From Mesorhizobium sp. J18 (GTDB lineage: Bacteria > Pseudomonadota > Alphaproteobacteria > Rhizobiales > Rhizobiaceae), in the NCBI RefSeq assembly GCF_007829525.1, contig NZ_VLJP01000023.1, positions 51,724 through 94,475 on the forward strand: a DNA stretch of 42,752 nt. Direction: 5' to 3'. The number at the start of each line of letters is the position of its first letter. Position 1 is the stretch's first letter. The position numbers and the translations under genes were made by a program. The notes below the pieces were generated by a model. That model ran no database searches, was not told the origin of the DNA, and worked only from the letters and a program-made list of their open reading frames with translations. Of this stretch, positions 9,400 through 17,822 are shown in pieces.

Positions 9400-10563
9400 A
9401 TGGCCGGACAACGCAGCTATCTCGACTATAATGCCAGCGCACCGCTTTTACCTTCGGCGCGCGAGGCGATGAGGGCTGCGCTTGAGGTGGATGCCAATCC
9501 TTCATCGGTGCATGGTGAGGGCCGTGAGGCCCGCAGGATCATAGAAACGGCGCGCCGGCAGGTTGCCGCGCTCGTCAATGCCAAACCAGATCATGTGGTC
9601 TTCACTTCCGGCGCCACGGAAGCCGCTGCGACGCTGCTTTCGCCCGACTGGACCATGGGCCGCGCTCCGCTGCGCGCCTCGAAGCTCTATGTGGCGGCGT
9701 CCGATCATCCCTGTCTTTTGAGCGGGGGGCGGTTTGCTGCCAGCGATATCCGCAAGATCGGCGTCGATCGAAACGGCATCCTTGATATCGAGGAATTGAA
9801 GGCGGCGCTTGCTGGCCACGACCGTTCGGCCGGTTTGCCGCTGGTGGCGGTTCATATTGCCAATAACGAAACAGGCGTCATTCAACCCGTGCGCGAGATC
9901 GGCGCGGTAGTCAAAGAGGCAGGTGGTATTGCCGTCTTCGATGCGGTGCAGGCTGCAGGAAGGATTCTGCTGGACATTACCAAAGGTTATGCTGATTTCC
10001 TGATCCTTTCCTCGCATAAGATTGGTGGCCCGAAAGGGGCCGGCGCTATGGTCGGCGCGTCCGATCTCATGATGCCGCGCCCTCTGATCTGCGGCGGCGG
10101 ACAGGAAAAAGGTCACCGCGCAGGAACCGAGAACACAGCGGCTATAGCAGGTTTCGGGGCGGCAGCGGTAGAAGCCTCCGCTGCGCTGGGGAAGGCAGGC
10201 GCAATTGCCGAAATGCGCGACCGGATCGAGGAAGTGATTGGCTCCATCATCCCCGACGCCGTTTTCTTTGGACGCCATGCCCCGCGCATTGCCAACACGA
10301 CCTTTTTTGCGATACCCGGCGTCAAGGCGGAAACAGGCCAGATCGCTTTTGATCTCGCGGGCGTTGCGGTGTCGGCAGGGTCGGCATGCTCATCCGGGAA
10401 GGTCGGGCCCAGCCATGTGTTGAAGGCTATGGGCGTCGGTGATGAAGAAGGCGCGCTGAGAGTTTCAATCGGCCCGGCGACCAGCGAGAATGATCTGGAG
10501 CGATTCCGGGCTGCTCTTGCCGGGATTGCGCGGCGGCGTCGCTCCAGTGCGGAAGCGGCTTGA
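9400..10563 (+). CDS. Cysteine desulfurase, IscS/NifS class (first suf-operon gene)
   Basis: This 387-residue PLP enzyme strips sulfur from cysteine for Fe-S cluster assembly. It has YLDYNASAPLLPSA, the GATEA cofactor loop, HIANNETG, the PLP-binding Lys in SSHKIGGPKGAGA, and the sulfur-carrying Cys in the long mobile loop SAGSACSSGKVGPSHVL, typical of class I enzymes. It differs from the class II SufS encoded by the fifth suf gene downstream, so the operon carries two sulfur donors. The ATG at 9400 has no strong ribosome site. A 169-base gap separates it from sufB, so a second promoter there is possible. No Rrf2-type regulator gene precedes it. Confidence 0.93.
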   Translation: MAGQRSYLDYNASAPLLPSAREAMRAALEVDANPSSVHGEGREARRIIETARRQVAALVNAKPDHVVFTSGATEAAATLLSPDWTMGRAPLRASKLYVAASDHPCLLSGGRFAASDIRKIGVDRNGILDIEELKAALAGHDRSAGLPLVAVHIANNETGVIQPVREIGAVVKEAGGIAVFDAVQAAGRILLDITKGYADFLILSSHKIGGPKGAGAMVGASDLMMPRPLICGGGQEKGHRAGTENTAAIAGFGAAAVEASAALGKAGAIAEMRDRIEEVIGSIIPDAVFFGRHAPRIANTTFFAIPGVKAETGQIAFDLAGVAVSAGSACSSGKVGPSHVLKAMGVGDEEGALRVSIGPATSENDLERFRAALAGIARRRRSSAEAA

Positions 10564-10732
10564 GATGGAGTTTGGAGAGGCGAGGCGCAAAAACCTGACT
10601 CATTAGAGCAGATTTTATGCTCGAAGTGGGTGAATTGGCCTATGCGCCATACTAAATACGGCTCAAACCGCTTCAGGCGGAGCCGGAATTGAAACTGCCG
10701 GGCCTTGACCCCGGCCAGGACGGAGAGTGCTG
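10564..10732. other. Gap between the desulfurase and sufB
   Basis: No coding frame is recognised. It contains a small dyad, GAGCA-GATTTTA-TGCTC (about 10606-10622), which resembles the core of short palindromic repeats scattered in rhizobial genomes, and the sufB ribosome site CGGAG just before 10733. Confidence 0.4.
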
Positions 10733-12256
10733 ATGCCTGCTGTGCAGGAGACGATCGAGCAGGTCCGCAAGATCGACGTGGACCAGTATAAATACGGTTT
10801 CGAGACCATTATCGAAAGCGAGAAGGCCCCCAAGGGACTGAACGAGGATATCATCCGGTTCATTTCCGGGAAGAAGGGCGAGCCTGAATGGATGCTTGAA
10901 TGGCGTCTCAACGCTTTCCGGCGCTGGCTCACGCTTGAGGAGCCCACCTGGGCGCGCGTCAGCTACCCGAAGATCGATTTTCAGGACATTCACTACTATG
11001 CCGCGCCCAAGAACCAGACCGGTCCGAGATCCTTGGACGAGGTCGACCCGGAACTGCTGCGCACCTATGAGAAGCTTGGTATCCCGCTGAAGGAGCAGGA
11101 GATCCTTGCCGGCGTCCGCAAGGCCGGCGAGCCGAGCGCGCTCGACGGTGCCGAGAACGACAATGTCTACCAGTCGGGCCGCGTGGCGGTCGATGCCGTC
11201 TTCGATTCGGTCTCGGTGGTGACGACCTTCAAGAAGGAACTCGCCAAGGCAGGCGTCATTTTCTGTTCGATTTCGGAGGCAATCCGCGAGCATCCCGAAC
11301 TCGTGAAGAAGTATCTTGGTTCGGTAGTGCCAATTTCGGACAACTTCTATGCGACGCTGAATTCGGCGGTCTTTACGGATGGCTCTTTCGTCTATGTGCC
11401 GAAGGGCGTGCGCTGCCCGATGGAACTTTCCACTTATTTCCGTATCAACGAAAAGAATACTGGCCAATTCGAGCGTACGCTGATCATTGCCGACGAGGGG
11501 GCCTATGTCTCTTATCTCGAAGGCTGCACCGCCCCCCAGCGCGACGAGAACCAGCTCCACGCTGCCGTGGTCGAACTGATTGCCCTGGACGATGCCGAGA
11601 TAAAATATTCCACCGTCCAGAATTGGTATCCGGGTGATGCCCAGGGCAAGGGCGGTATTTACAACTTCGTCACCAAACGCGGCGACTGTCGTGGGGACCG
11701 CTCGAAGATTTCGTGGACGCAGGTCGAAACTGGCTCGGCGATCACCTGGAAATATCCGAGCTGTATCCTGCGCGGCGACGACAGTAGAGGTGAGTTCTAC
11801 TCGATCGCCGTCTCCAATGGACATCAACAGATCGATTCCGGCACCAAGATGATCCACCTCGGCAGGAACACGTCGAGCCGCATCATCTCCAAGGGCATTT
11901 CCGCCGGGAATTCGAACAACACCTATCGCGGGCAGGTCTCGATCCACAGGAAGGCCGAGAACGCACGCAATTTCACCAATTGCGACTCGCTGCTGATCGG
12001 CAATGACTGCGGCGCGCATACTGTGCCATATATCGAGGCGAAGAACTCGACTGCACAAGTTGAGCACGAGGCGACTACCTCGAAGATCTCCGAGGACCAG
12101 AAGTTCTACGTCATGCAGCGCGGCATCCCTGAGGAGGAGGCCATCGCGCTTATCGTCAACGGCTTCGTCAAGGACGTCATCCAGGAATTGCCGATGGAAT
12201 TTGCCGTCGAGGCGCAGAAGCTGATCGGCATCTCTCTCGAGGGGAGCGTGGGATGA
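10733..12256 (+). CDS. sufB: Fe-S cluster scaffold protein SufB
   Basis: This 507-residue core subunit of the SufBCD complex is where Fe-S clusters are built in the cytoplasm. It has the N-terminal helical part ([18 protein letters not shown]), the beta-helix domain with [13 protein letters not shown], and the C-terminal [13 protein letters not shown] and [15 protein letters not shown] blocks; the conserved Cys in NCDSL is one of the residues tied to cluster assembly. I chose the ATG at 10733 because GGAG lies seven bases upstream; a GTG two codons earlier is also open. Its stop overlaps the next ATG by four bases, which couples translation to the small gene that follows. Confidence 0.98.
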   Translation: MPAVQETIEQVRKIDVDQYKYGFETIIESEKAPKGLNEDIIRFISGKKGEPEWMLEWRLNAFRRWLTLEEPTWARVSYPKIDFQDIHYYAAPKNQTGPRSLDEVDPELLRTYEKLGIPLKEQEILAGVRKAGEPSALDGAENDNVYQSGRVAVDAVFDSVSVVTTFKKELAKAGVIFCSISEAIREHPELVKKYLGSVVPISDNFYATLNSAVFTDGSFVYVPKGVRCPMELSTYFRINEKNTGQFERTLIIADEGAYVSYLEGCTAPQRDENQLHAAVVELIALDDAEIKYSTVQNWYPGDAQGKGGIYNFVTKRGDCRGDRSKISWTQVETGSAITWKYPSCILRGDDSRGEFYSIAVSNGHQQIDSGTKMIHLGRNTSSRIISKGISAGNSNNTYRGQVSIHRKAENARNFTNCDSLLIGNDCGAHTVPYIEAKNSTAQVEHEATTSKISEDQKFYVMQRGIPEEEAIALIVNGFVKDVIQELPMEFAVEAQKLIGISLEGSVG

Positions 12257-12573
12257 CCGTCAAGCGCATATGGCATGGCTGGACGACACCTGAAAAAGCC
12301 GACGAGTATCAGAACCTGCTCCAGCGGGAAGTCTCGGTTGGAATCGAAAAGATGGAGATCGCAGGTCTGACCCGCTTCGAGATGATGCGGCGTGACCTTG
12401 GAGACGTGGTTGAGTTTGTCACGATCATGGAGTTCACGGACATCGAGGCAGTCAAGCGCTTTGTCGGTGAAGACTATGAACAGTGCTACGTGCCGCCGGC
12501 CGCCCGCGCCGTGCTGAAACGCTTTGAAGAGCGCTCGGCCCACTATGAGCTGCTTGAAGCGCGTACTTATTGA
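12253..12573 (+). CDS. Small ABM-like (dimeric alpha/beta barrel) protein inside the suf operon
   Basis: This 106-residue protein starts inside the sufB stop codon (ATGA overlap) and ends 16 bases before sufC. Its pattern [17 protein letters not shown], then [27 protein letters not shown], and a closing HYELLEAR, resembles antibiotic-biosynthesis-monooxygenase-like ferredoxin-fold domains, which form dimeric barrels and include mono-oxygenases, heme-degrading enzymes and proteins of unknown role. No catalytic set is certain; His8, His99 and Cys78 are candidates to note. Tight packing between two core suf genes suggests a role linked to Fe-S assembly or its control, but that is inference. It is not one of the canonical SufABCDSET proteins. 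Confidence 0.8.
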   Translation: MTVKRIWHGWTTPEKADEYQNLLQREVSVGIEKMEIAGLTRFEMMRRDLGDVVEFVTIMEFTDIEAVKRFVGEDYEQCYVPPAARAVLKRFEERSAHYELLEARTY

Positions 12574-12589
12574 ATTGAATGGATCAAAA

Positions 12590-13345
12590 ATGCTCGAAAT
12601 CAGAAATCTACACGCCCGTATCGCCGAAGACGGCACTGAGATCATCCGCGGCTTGAACCTGACAGTGAAGGCCGGCGAAGTCGCCGCCATCATGGGGCCG
12701 AACGGCTCCGGCAAGTCGACGCTGTCCTACATCCTGGCCGGCAAGGAAGACTATGAGGTTACCGAGGGTGACATCCTCTATAATGGCGAATCGATCCTCG
12801 AAATGGATCCGGCCGAGCGCGCAGCCGCCGGCATCTTCCTCGCCTTCCAGTATCCCATGGAGATACCGGGCGTTGCGACCATGGAGTTCCTCAAGGTCGC
12901 GATGAATGCGCAGCGCAAGGCGCGTGGCGAGGAAGAGCTGAAGATCCCTGACCTTCTGAAGCGTGTGCGCGGTGCCGCCGACTCGCTCGGCATGGACATG
13001 AACATGCTGAAGCGGCCGCTCAATGTCGGCTTCTCGGGCGGCGAGAAGAAACGCGCCGAGATTCTTCAGATGAAACTGCTGGAACCGAAGCTTTGCGTGC
13101 TGGATGAGACCGATTCCGGCCTCGACATCGACGCATTGAAGATCGTTGCCGACGGCGTTAACACGCTGCGCTCCCCGGATCGCGCGATCGTCGTCATCAC
13201 GCATTACCAGCGGCTGCTCGAATATATCGTGCCGGATTCGGTGCATGTGCTCTATCGCGGCCAGGTGGTCAGGTCGGGCGACAAGAACCTGGCGCTGGAG
13301 CTGGAGAAGAACGGCTATGCTGGCGTCATCGGCGAAATGGCATAG
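12590..13345 (+). CDS. sufC: SufC ATPase of the SufBCD complex
   Basis: This 251-residue ABC-type ATPase powers the SufBCD scaffold. It has Walker A GPNGSGKST (residues 36-44), the Q-loop FLAFQYPMEIPG, the SufC-type signature GFSGGEKKRAEILQM, Walker B LCVLDETDSGLDID and the switch His in VITHYQRLLEY. The SufC-specific DETDSGLD sequence separates it from ordinary importers. An upstream in-frame extension to 12524 overlaps the previous gene and lacks homology; the ATG at 12590 gives the normal length, with only a weak ribosome site. The stop lies nine bases before the sufD ATG. Confidence 0.98.
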   Translation: MLEIRNLHARIAEDGTEIIRGLNLTVKAGEVAAIMGPNGSGKSTLSYILAGKEDYEVTEGDILYNGESILEMDPAERAAAGIFLAFQYPMEIPGVATMEFLKVAMNAQRKARGEEELKIPDLLKRVRGAADSLGMDMNMLKRPLNVGFSGGEKKRAEILQMKLLEPKLCVLDETDSGLDIDALKIVADGVNTLRSPDRAIVVITHYQRLLEYIVPDSVHVLYRGQVVRSGDKNLALELEKNGYAGVIGEMA

Positions 13346-13354
13346 GTGGATGCG

Positions 13355-14620
13355 ATGAATATTCATGCGCAAACGACGCGGACCGCCGCCGAAACGGCTC
13401 TCCTCGACGCCTATGCCGGGCGCATTGCGAAGCTGCCGGGCGACGCATCCGTAACCGTCAAGCGGGACAATGCCGTTGAAGCCTTGAAGGCAGGCTTGCC
13501 GACCCGCAAGGTCGAGGCGTGGCATTATACCGATCTGCGCCGGCTGCTCTCCTCGATCCCGGCCTTCGACGCAACGGCCTATGCCGAGAAGATCGCGCCG
13601 GTCCTGACCGGTTCCTCCGTCCTGCCGGTGCTTAACGGCGTGGCCGATAAAGCTCCGACCGTCGAAGGGGCGAGCATCGCTACACTTGGCGAGAAGCTGG
13701 CAGATGGCAGCCTAGGCGACGTTCTTGGCATTGCTGATCGTGACGATACGATCGGCGCTATCAATTCCGCCTTTGTCGCGGACGGTTTCGTCATTGAGAT
13801 CGCCGAGGGCGCCAAGATCACCGCGCCCATCGAACTGCAGAATGTGCAGGCCGGCGGCCAGACGCACAGCCGCTTCGTCGTCAAGGCCGGTGCCGGGTCC
13901 AAGGCTACCATCGTCGAACGGCAGACCGGAACGGGTGAGGCTCTGGTTTCCTCCGTCACCAATCTCGATGTCGGCGAGGGAGCCGAGTTGTTGTGGCTCA
14001 TCCTGCAGGAGCAGCCGGAGGGTGCGACGCATCTTGGCCAGTTCAATGTCCGCATCGGCAAGGGATCGAAGCTGACCCTTTTCGTGATGAATACTGGCGG
14101 CAGGCTCGTGCGGCAGGAGATCAGGGCTTCCGCGGCAGGCCAGGACTCCGAGTTCAAGTTGCGCGGCGTCAACCTCTTGGCGGGGCAGACCCACTGCGAC
14201 GTGACCATGGTGCTCGATCATCTGGCGCCGGATACCTACTCGACCGAAACGCTGCGCAATGTGGTTACCGGCAAGGCGCAGGGCGTCTTCCAAGGCCAGA
14301 TTCGTGTTGCCCGCGAGGCGCAGAAGACCGACGCCAAGATGGCCTGCAACACGCTGCTCCTGTCTGACGAGGGCGAATTCTCCACCAAGCCGGAGCTGGA
14401 AATCTTCGCCGACGACGTCGCCTGCGGCCATGGCGCGACCGTGACAGAGATCGAGCAAGACCATCTGTTCTATCTGATGGCGCGCGGCATCGACGAGAAG
14501 TCCGCTCGCGGGCTGCTGGTCAAGGCTTTCGTCGCCGAGGTGATCGAGGAACTGGAAGACGAGACGGTGGTCGATGCCCTTGAGGAGAAGATCGGCCACT
14601 GGTTCGCCGAGCACGGGTGA
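13355..14620 (+). CDS. sufD: Fe-S assembly protein SufD
   Basis: This 421-residue partner of SufB contributes the SufB-SufD interface where clusters form and is linked to iron entry. It has the N-terminal KVEAWHYTDLRRLL block, a beta-helix middle with many short hydrophobic strands, and the shared SufB/D end motif CGHGATVTEIEQDHLFYLMARGI, including the conserved Cys and His. A GTG at 13346 is also open, but the ATG at 13355 has AGGTGGA ending four bases before it. A 108-base gap follows before sufS; I see no gene there. Confidence 0.96.
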   Translation: MNIHAQTTRTAAETALLDAYAGRIAKLPGDASVTVKRDNAVEALKAGLPTRKVEAWHYTDLRRLLSSIPAFDATAYAEKIAPVLTGSSVLPVLNGVADKAPTVEGASIATLGEKLADGSLGDVLGIADRDDTIGAINSAFVADGFVIEIAEGAKITAPIELQNVQAGGQTHSRFVVKAGAGSKATIVERQTGTGEALVSSVTNLDVGEGAELLWLILQEQPEGATHLGQFNVRIGKGSKLTLFVMNTGGRLVRQEIRASAAGQDSEFKLRGVNLLAGQTHCDVTMVLDHLAPDTYSTETLRNVVTGKAQGVFQGQIRVAREAQKTDAKMACNTLLLSDEGEFSTKPELEIFADDVACGHGATVTEIEQDHLFYLMARGIDEKSARGLLVKAFVAEVIEELEDETVVDALEEKIGHWFAEHG

Positions 14621-14728
14621 TATCTCCATATAGGCGGATGTCATCCCGGCCGAGGTGAAAGCAGAGGTCCATTCCGTGGTGATTGGGCCGAGCTTCGGCT
14701 TTCCGGTACGACGAAGTGAGAATGTTCC

Positions 14729-15970
14729 ATGGACCAGAAGGTCGAACAGGCACCTTATGACGTCGAGGCCATCCGTCGCGATTTTCCGATCTTGTCGCGC
14801 GAGGTCTACGGCAAACCGCTCGTCTATCTGGATAGCGGCGCTTCGGCTCAGAAGCCCCAGGCTGTCATCGATGCGGTCACACATGCATATTCGAATGAAT
14901 ATGCGAATGTGCATCGCGGACTGCATTTCCTGTCGAACGCGGCGACGGATGCATATGAAAAGGCGCGAGAAACCGTCCGTGCCTTCCTGAACGCTCCGAG
15001 CGTCGAGCAGATCGTCTTCACCAAATCCACCACGGAGGCGATCAATACCGTCGCCTATGGCTACGCCATGCCGAGGACCGGCGAGGGCGACGAGATCGTG
15101 CTCTCGATCATGGAGCACCACTCCAACATCGTGCCGTGGCATTTCCTGCGCGAAAGGCAGGGGGCAAAGCTAGCCTGGATACCCGTAGACGATGACGGCG
15201 TCCTGCACATCGAAGAGTTCGAGAAGCAACTGACCGGGCGTACGAAGCTCGTCGCCATCACGCATATGTCGAACGTGCTCGGCACCGTCGCGCCGATCAA
15301 GGAAATAGTGCGCATTGCCCATGAACGCGGCATTCCGGTGCTGGTCGACGGCAGCCAAGGCGCGGTGCATCTGCCGGTCGACGTGCAGGACCTTGGCTGC
15401 GATTTCTACGTCTTTACCGGCCACAAGGTCTATGGGCCGTCCGGCATCGGCGTGCTCTATGGGCGCAAGGAGATGCTGGAGGCGATGCGGCCGTTCCAGG
15501 GCGGCGGCGAGATGATCGAGGACGTCACCCTGGACAACGTCACCTACAACGATCCTCCCCACCGCCTCGAGGCCGGCACGCCGCCAATCGTGCAGGCGAT
15601 CGGCCTGGGTGCGGCGCTCGAATATATGCAGGGCGTGGGACGCGAGGCGATAGCCGCGCATGAGGCAGATCTCGTCAAATATGCACACGAGACGCTCGGG
15701 CGCATCAACTCGCTGCGCATATTCGGCAATGCGCCGGGCAAGGGCTCGATCGTCTCCTTCGAACTGGAAGGTATCCATGCCCATGACGTTTCGATGGTGA
15801 TCGACCGGTCAGGCGTTGCCGTACGCGCGGGTACGCATTGCGCTCAGCCGCTACTGAAGCGCTTCGGCGTGACCTCGACATGCCGTGCCTCCTTCGCCAT
15901 GTATAGTACCAGGGCGGAGATCGATACTCTGGCCGAGGCGCTGGAAAAGGCGCGTAAATTCTTCGGATGA
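14729..15970 (+). CDS. sufS: Cysteine desulfurase SufS (class II)
   Basis: This 413-residue PLP enzyme mobilises sulfur for SufBCD. It has DFPILSREVYGKPLVYLD at the N-terminus, NVHRGLHFLS, the substrate loop TKSTTEAINTVA, the PLP Lys in FTGHKVYGPSGIGVLY, and the short class II Cys loop RAGTHCAQP. Class II enzymes normally need SufE or SufU to take off the sulfur; neither is in this window. It is followed four bases later by sufT. It differs clearly in loop structure from the class I desulfurase that opens the operon. Confidence 0.97.
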   Translation: MDQKVEQAPYDVEAIRRDFPILSREVYGKPLVYLDSGASAQKPQAVIDAVTHAYSNEYANVHRGLHFLSNAATDAYEKARETVRAFLNAPSVEQIVFTKSTTEAINTVAYGYAMPRTGEGDEIVLSIMEHHSNIVPWHFLRERQGAKLAWIPVDDDGVLHIEEFEKQLTGRTKLVAITHMSNVLGTVAPIKEIVRIAHERGIPVLVDGSQGAVHLPVDVQDLGCDFYVFTGHKVYGPSGIGVLYGRKEMLEAMRPFQGGGEMIEDVTLDNVTYNDPPHRLEAGTPPIVQAIGLGAALEYMQGVGREAIAAHEADLVKYAHETLGRINSLRIFGNAPGKGSIVSFELEGIHAHDVSMVIDRSGVAVRAGTHCAQPLLKRFGVTSTCRASFAMYSTRAEIDTLAEALEKARKFFG

Positions 15971-15974
15971 AGCG

Positions 15975-16370
15975 ATGACGGAATCGACGGAACAGATCGA
16001 ACCGGAAAAGGCGGAAGAGACGGGAAAGGGTGCTTTCTCGGCCTCGGCCATCCCGCAGGAAGAACTCGCCAGGATGACGGACGATATCATCTCGGCGCTG
16101 AAGACGGTCTACGACCCGGAGATCCCGGCTGACATCTATGAGCTTGGCCTGATCTACAAGATCGACATCGAGGACGACCGTTCGGTCAAGATCGAGATGA
16201 CGCTGACGGCTCCCGGCTGCCCGGTTGCCGGTGAGATGCCGGGCTGGGTGCAGAATGCCGTCAGCTCGGTCGAGGGCGTATCGAACGTCGAGGTGGACAT
16301 GGTGTTCGATCCGCCCTGGACACCGGATCGCATGTCGGAGGAGGCGCAGGTTGCGCTCGGCTGGTATTGA
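15975..16370 (+). CDS. sufT: SufT, MIP18/DUF59-type Fe-S maturation factor
   Basis: This 131-residue DUF59 protein has a flexible acidic N-terminal tail (about 35 residues rich in Glu, Ala and Ser) and then the domain signatures VYDPEIPADIYELGLIY and TAPGCPVAGEMPGWV, with the single conserved Cys in PGCPV. Family members (PaaD, SufT, MIP18) help deliver Fe-S clusters to target proteins. The frame is open upstream into sufS, but the ATG at 15975, four bases after the sufS stop, is the natural start. A 91-base gap with no obvious feature precedes sufA. Confidence 0.94.
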   Translation: MTESTEQIEPEKAEETGKGAFSASAIPQEELARMTDDIISALKTVYDPEIPADIYELGLIYKIDIEDDRSVKIEMTLTAPGCPVAGEMPGWVQNAVSSVEGVSNVEVDMVFDPPWTPDRMSEEAQVALGWY

Positions 16371-16461
16371 GCGCATTGGGCTTGCATGACGGTCGAATCT
16401 TTACCATGTTCGTGACAGCATCATTCCGTGGGCCTTTAACCCGCGACGAATGGAGAAAGTG

Positions 16462-16848
16462 ATGGGTCGTTTCGCAGTCATATCCTTGACAGACGCCGCC
16501 GCGGCGCGTGTCCGTGAAATTGTGGGTTCGCGCGAGGGGGCGGCGGGAGTCCGCGTGGGCATCAAGAAGGGTGGCTGCGCAGGTATGGAATATACGATCG
16601 ATCTGGTGACTGAACCCAATCCCAAGGACGACCATATCGAGCATGAGGGCGCCCATGTCTGGGTTGCGCCTGAGGCGGCGCTGTTTCTGCTCGGCACGGA
16701 AATGGATTTCGAGGTGACGAAGCTGCGCACCGGCTTCACTTTCCGAAATCCCAACCAGACCTCGGCCTGTGGCTGCGGCGAATCGATCGAGTTGAAGCCG
16801 GCGGATCTGAAGGCGCTGGCCGAGGCCAGAGCCGCTGCTGCCTCCTGA
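16462..16848 (+). CDS. sufA: A-type Fe-S carrier SufA/IscA family
   Basis: This 128-residue carrier receives clusters from SufBCD and hands them to target enzymes. The three conserved cysteines of A-type carriers are present: one in KKGGCAGMEY and two in SACGCGES. The ATG at 16462 is preferred because GGAG sits six bases upstream; the earlier ATG at 16450 would place that site inside the gene. It is the last gene of the suf operon. No hairpin terminator is visible in the 67 bases after it, and the next gene is convergent. Confidence 0.95.
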   Translation: MGRFAVISLTDAAAARVREIVGSREGAAGVRVGIKKGGCAGMEYTIDLVTEPNPKDDHIEHEGAHVWVAPEAALFLLGTEMDFEVTKLRTGFTFRNPNQTSACGCGESIELKPADLKALAEARAAAAS

Positions 16849-16915
16849 CTCTGTTTAATCCCATCGTATCTTGAACTGCGCCTTCATTCGACGGTGCAAT
16901 TGTCACCCTCGCCAA

Positions 16916-17413
16916 TCAATCCACCCACACCCCATTGCGCCTGTGCCATTGCGCGATCGATTCCTCCGGATAGAGATCGAACATAAGGTCGCCGTCGCGA
17001 ATGTCAGGCTCTACCCATGAAGCCTTATATTTGAGCATCAGGTGAACGCTGCTCGGCGGCGCGGGCAGATCGCTGTCGATGGCGGAAGCGAACGGGTGCA
17101 CGAGGTCCGGCCAGGTCGGATCATAGAGCCATAAGGCGGAGCCACATTCACGACAGAAGCGCCGCTCTCCTGTCGAAATATCGCAATGGGGATGCTCTTC
17201 GTCCTCTATTTCGGCACGGTAAAGCCCGAGGCGCTTCTCTCCCTTTATTTTCAGCGTTCTCGCGTCCGCGCCGAGATTGATCGCATAACCGCCGCCGCCC
17301 TGCTGCTTCCGACAAATGGAGCAATAGCACCGCTGGTAGGGGACCGGCGTGTGGCTTTGAACCTCGAAGCTGATCGCACCGCAACGGCACGAACCTTTCA
17401 ACAGCACGGGCAT
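16916..17413 (-). CDS. GFA-family zinc protein (glutathione-dependent formaldehyde-activating-like)
   Basis: This 165-residue protein has the zinc-binding cysteine layout of the GFA/CENP-V family: CRCGAISFEV near residue 10, CYCSICRKQQGG near residue 30 and CRECGSALW near residue 90. The name reflects a disputed activity of one member; most homologues have no proven reaction, so I assign the fold only. Of two nearby ATGs, 17413 has GGAG six bases upstream, while 17419 touches it, so 17413 was chosen. It is divergent from the TfoX-N gene and convergent with sufA. Confidence 0.88.
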   Translation of the reverse strand: MPVLLKGSCRCGAISFEVQSHTPVPYQRCYCSICRKQQGGGGYAINLGADARTLKIKGEKRLGLYRAEIEDEEHPHCDISTGERRFCRECGSALWLYDPTWPDLVHPFASAIDSDLPAPPSSVHLMLKYKASWVEPDIRDGDLMFDLYPEESIAQWHRRNGVWVD

Positions 17414-17498
17414 GATCATCTCCTAATCTGCTCAATGACCGATGTTGCGCCACGGTTTCGGCAATGACAAATTCCCGTTGCGGCTGCATTATGGCTGT

Positions 17499-17822
17499 AT
17501 GGACGATGATTATCTTCGTGAAATCTTCGACGGCCTCGGCCATGTCAGCGTCCGCAGGCTCTTCGGCGGCAAAGGCATCTACCACAACGGCCTGATTGTG
17601 GGCATCGCCCTTCGCGGCGAGGTCATGTTGAAAGGCGATGAGCAGTCCGCAGCAGAATACGAGGCGGCGGGAGCCGAACGCTGGACCTATCAGGGCAAGC
17701 GCCGTCCCGTGCAGATGCCTTATTGGAGGCTTCCGGCAGCGATCCTCGACGAGCCTGACGAACTGGCCCGATGGAGCCGGAAGGCTTACGAGGTCGCGCT
17801 ACGATCGGAAAGGAAGGGCTAA
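17499..17822 (+). CDS. TfoX N-terminal-domain protein
   Basis: This 107-residue protein consists of a TfoX N-terminal domain: DYLREIFDGLGHVSVRRLFGG near the start, GIYHNGLIVGI, and the terminal MPYWRLPAAILDEPDELARW. TfoX in gamma-proteobacteria regulates competence, but stand-alone N-domain proteins in alphaproteobacteria have no known role, so competence should not be assumed. The family normally begins at MDDDYLREIF, so the ATG at 17499 is used; a longer start at 17442 is possible. The stop overlaps the convergent helicase stop by four bases. Confidence 0.85.
   Translation: MDDDYLREIFDGLGHVSVRRLFGGKGIYHNGLIVGIALRGEVMLKGDEQSAAEYEAAGAERWTYQGKRRPVQMPYWRLPAAILDEPDELARWSRKAYEVALRSERKG

Noticed and set aside
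10673-12067. A 464-codon minus-strand open frame
   Set aside because: It is antisense to sufB, which is certain from homology; the translated product is Arg/Leu/His-rich without motifs.
13712-15142. A 476-codon minus-strand open frame
   Set aside because: It is antisense to sufD and sufS and crosses their intergenic gap; no family features.
17499-17822. Evidence for natural competence from the TfoX-like protein
   Set aside because: Only the N-terminal TfoX domain is present, there are no com genes nearby, and such single-domain proteins are widespread with unknown roles.
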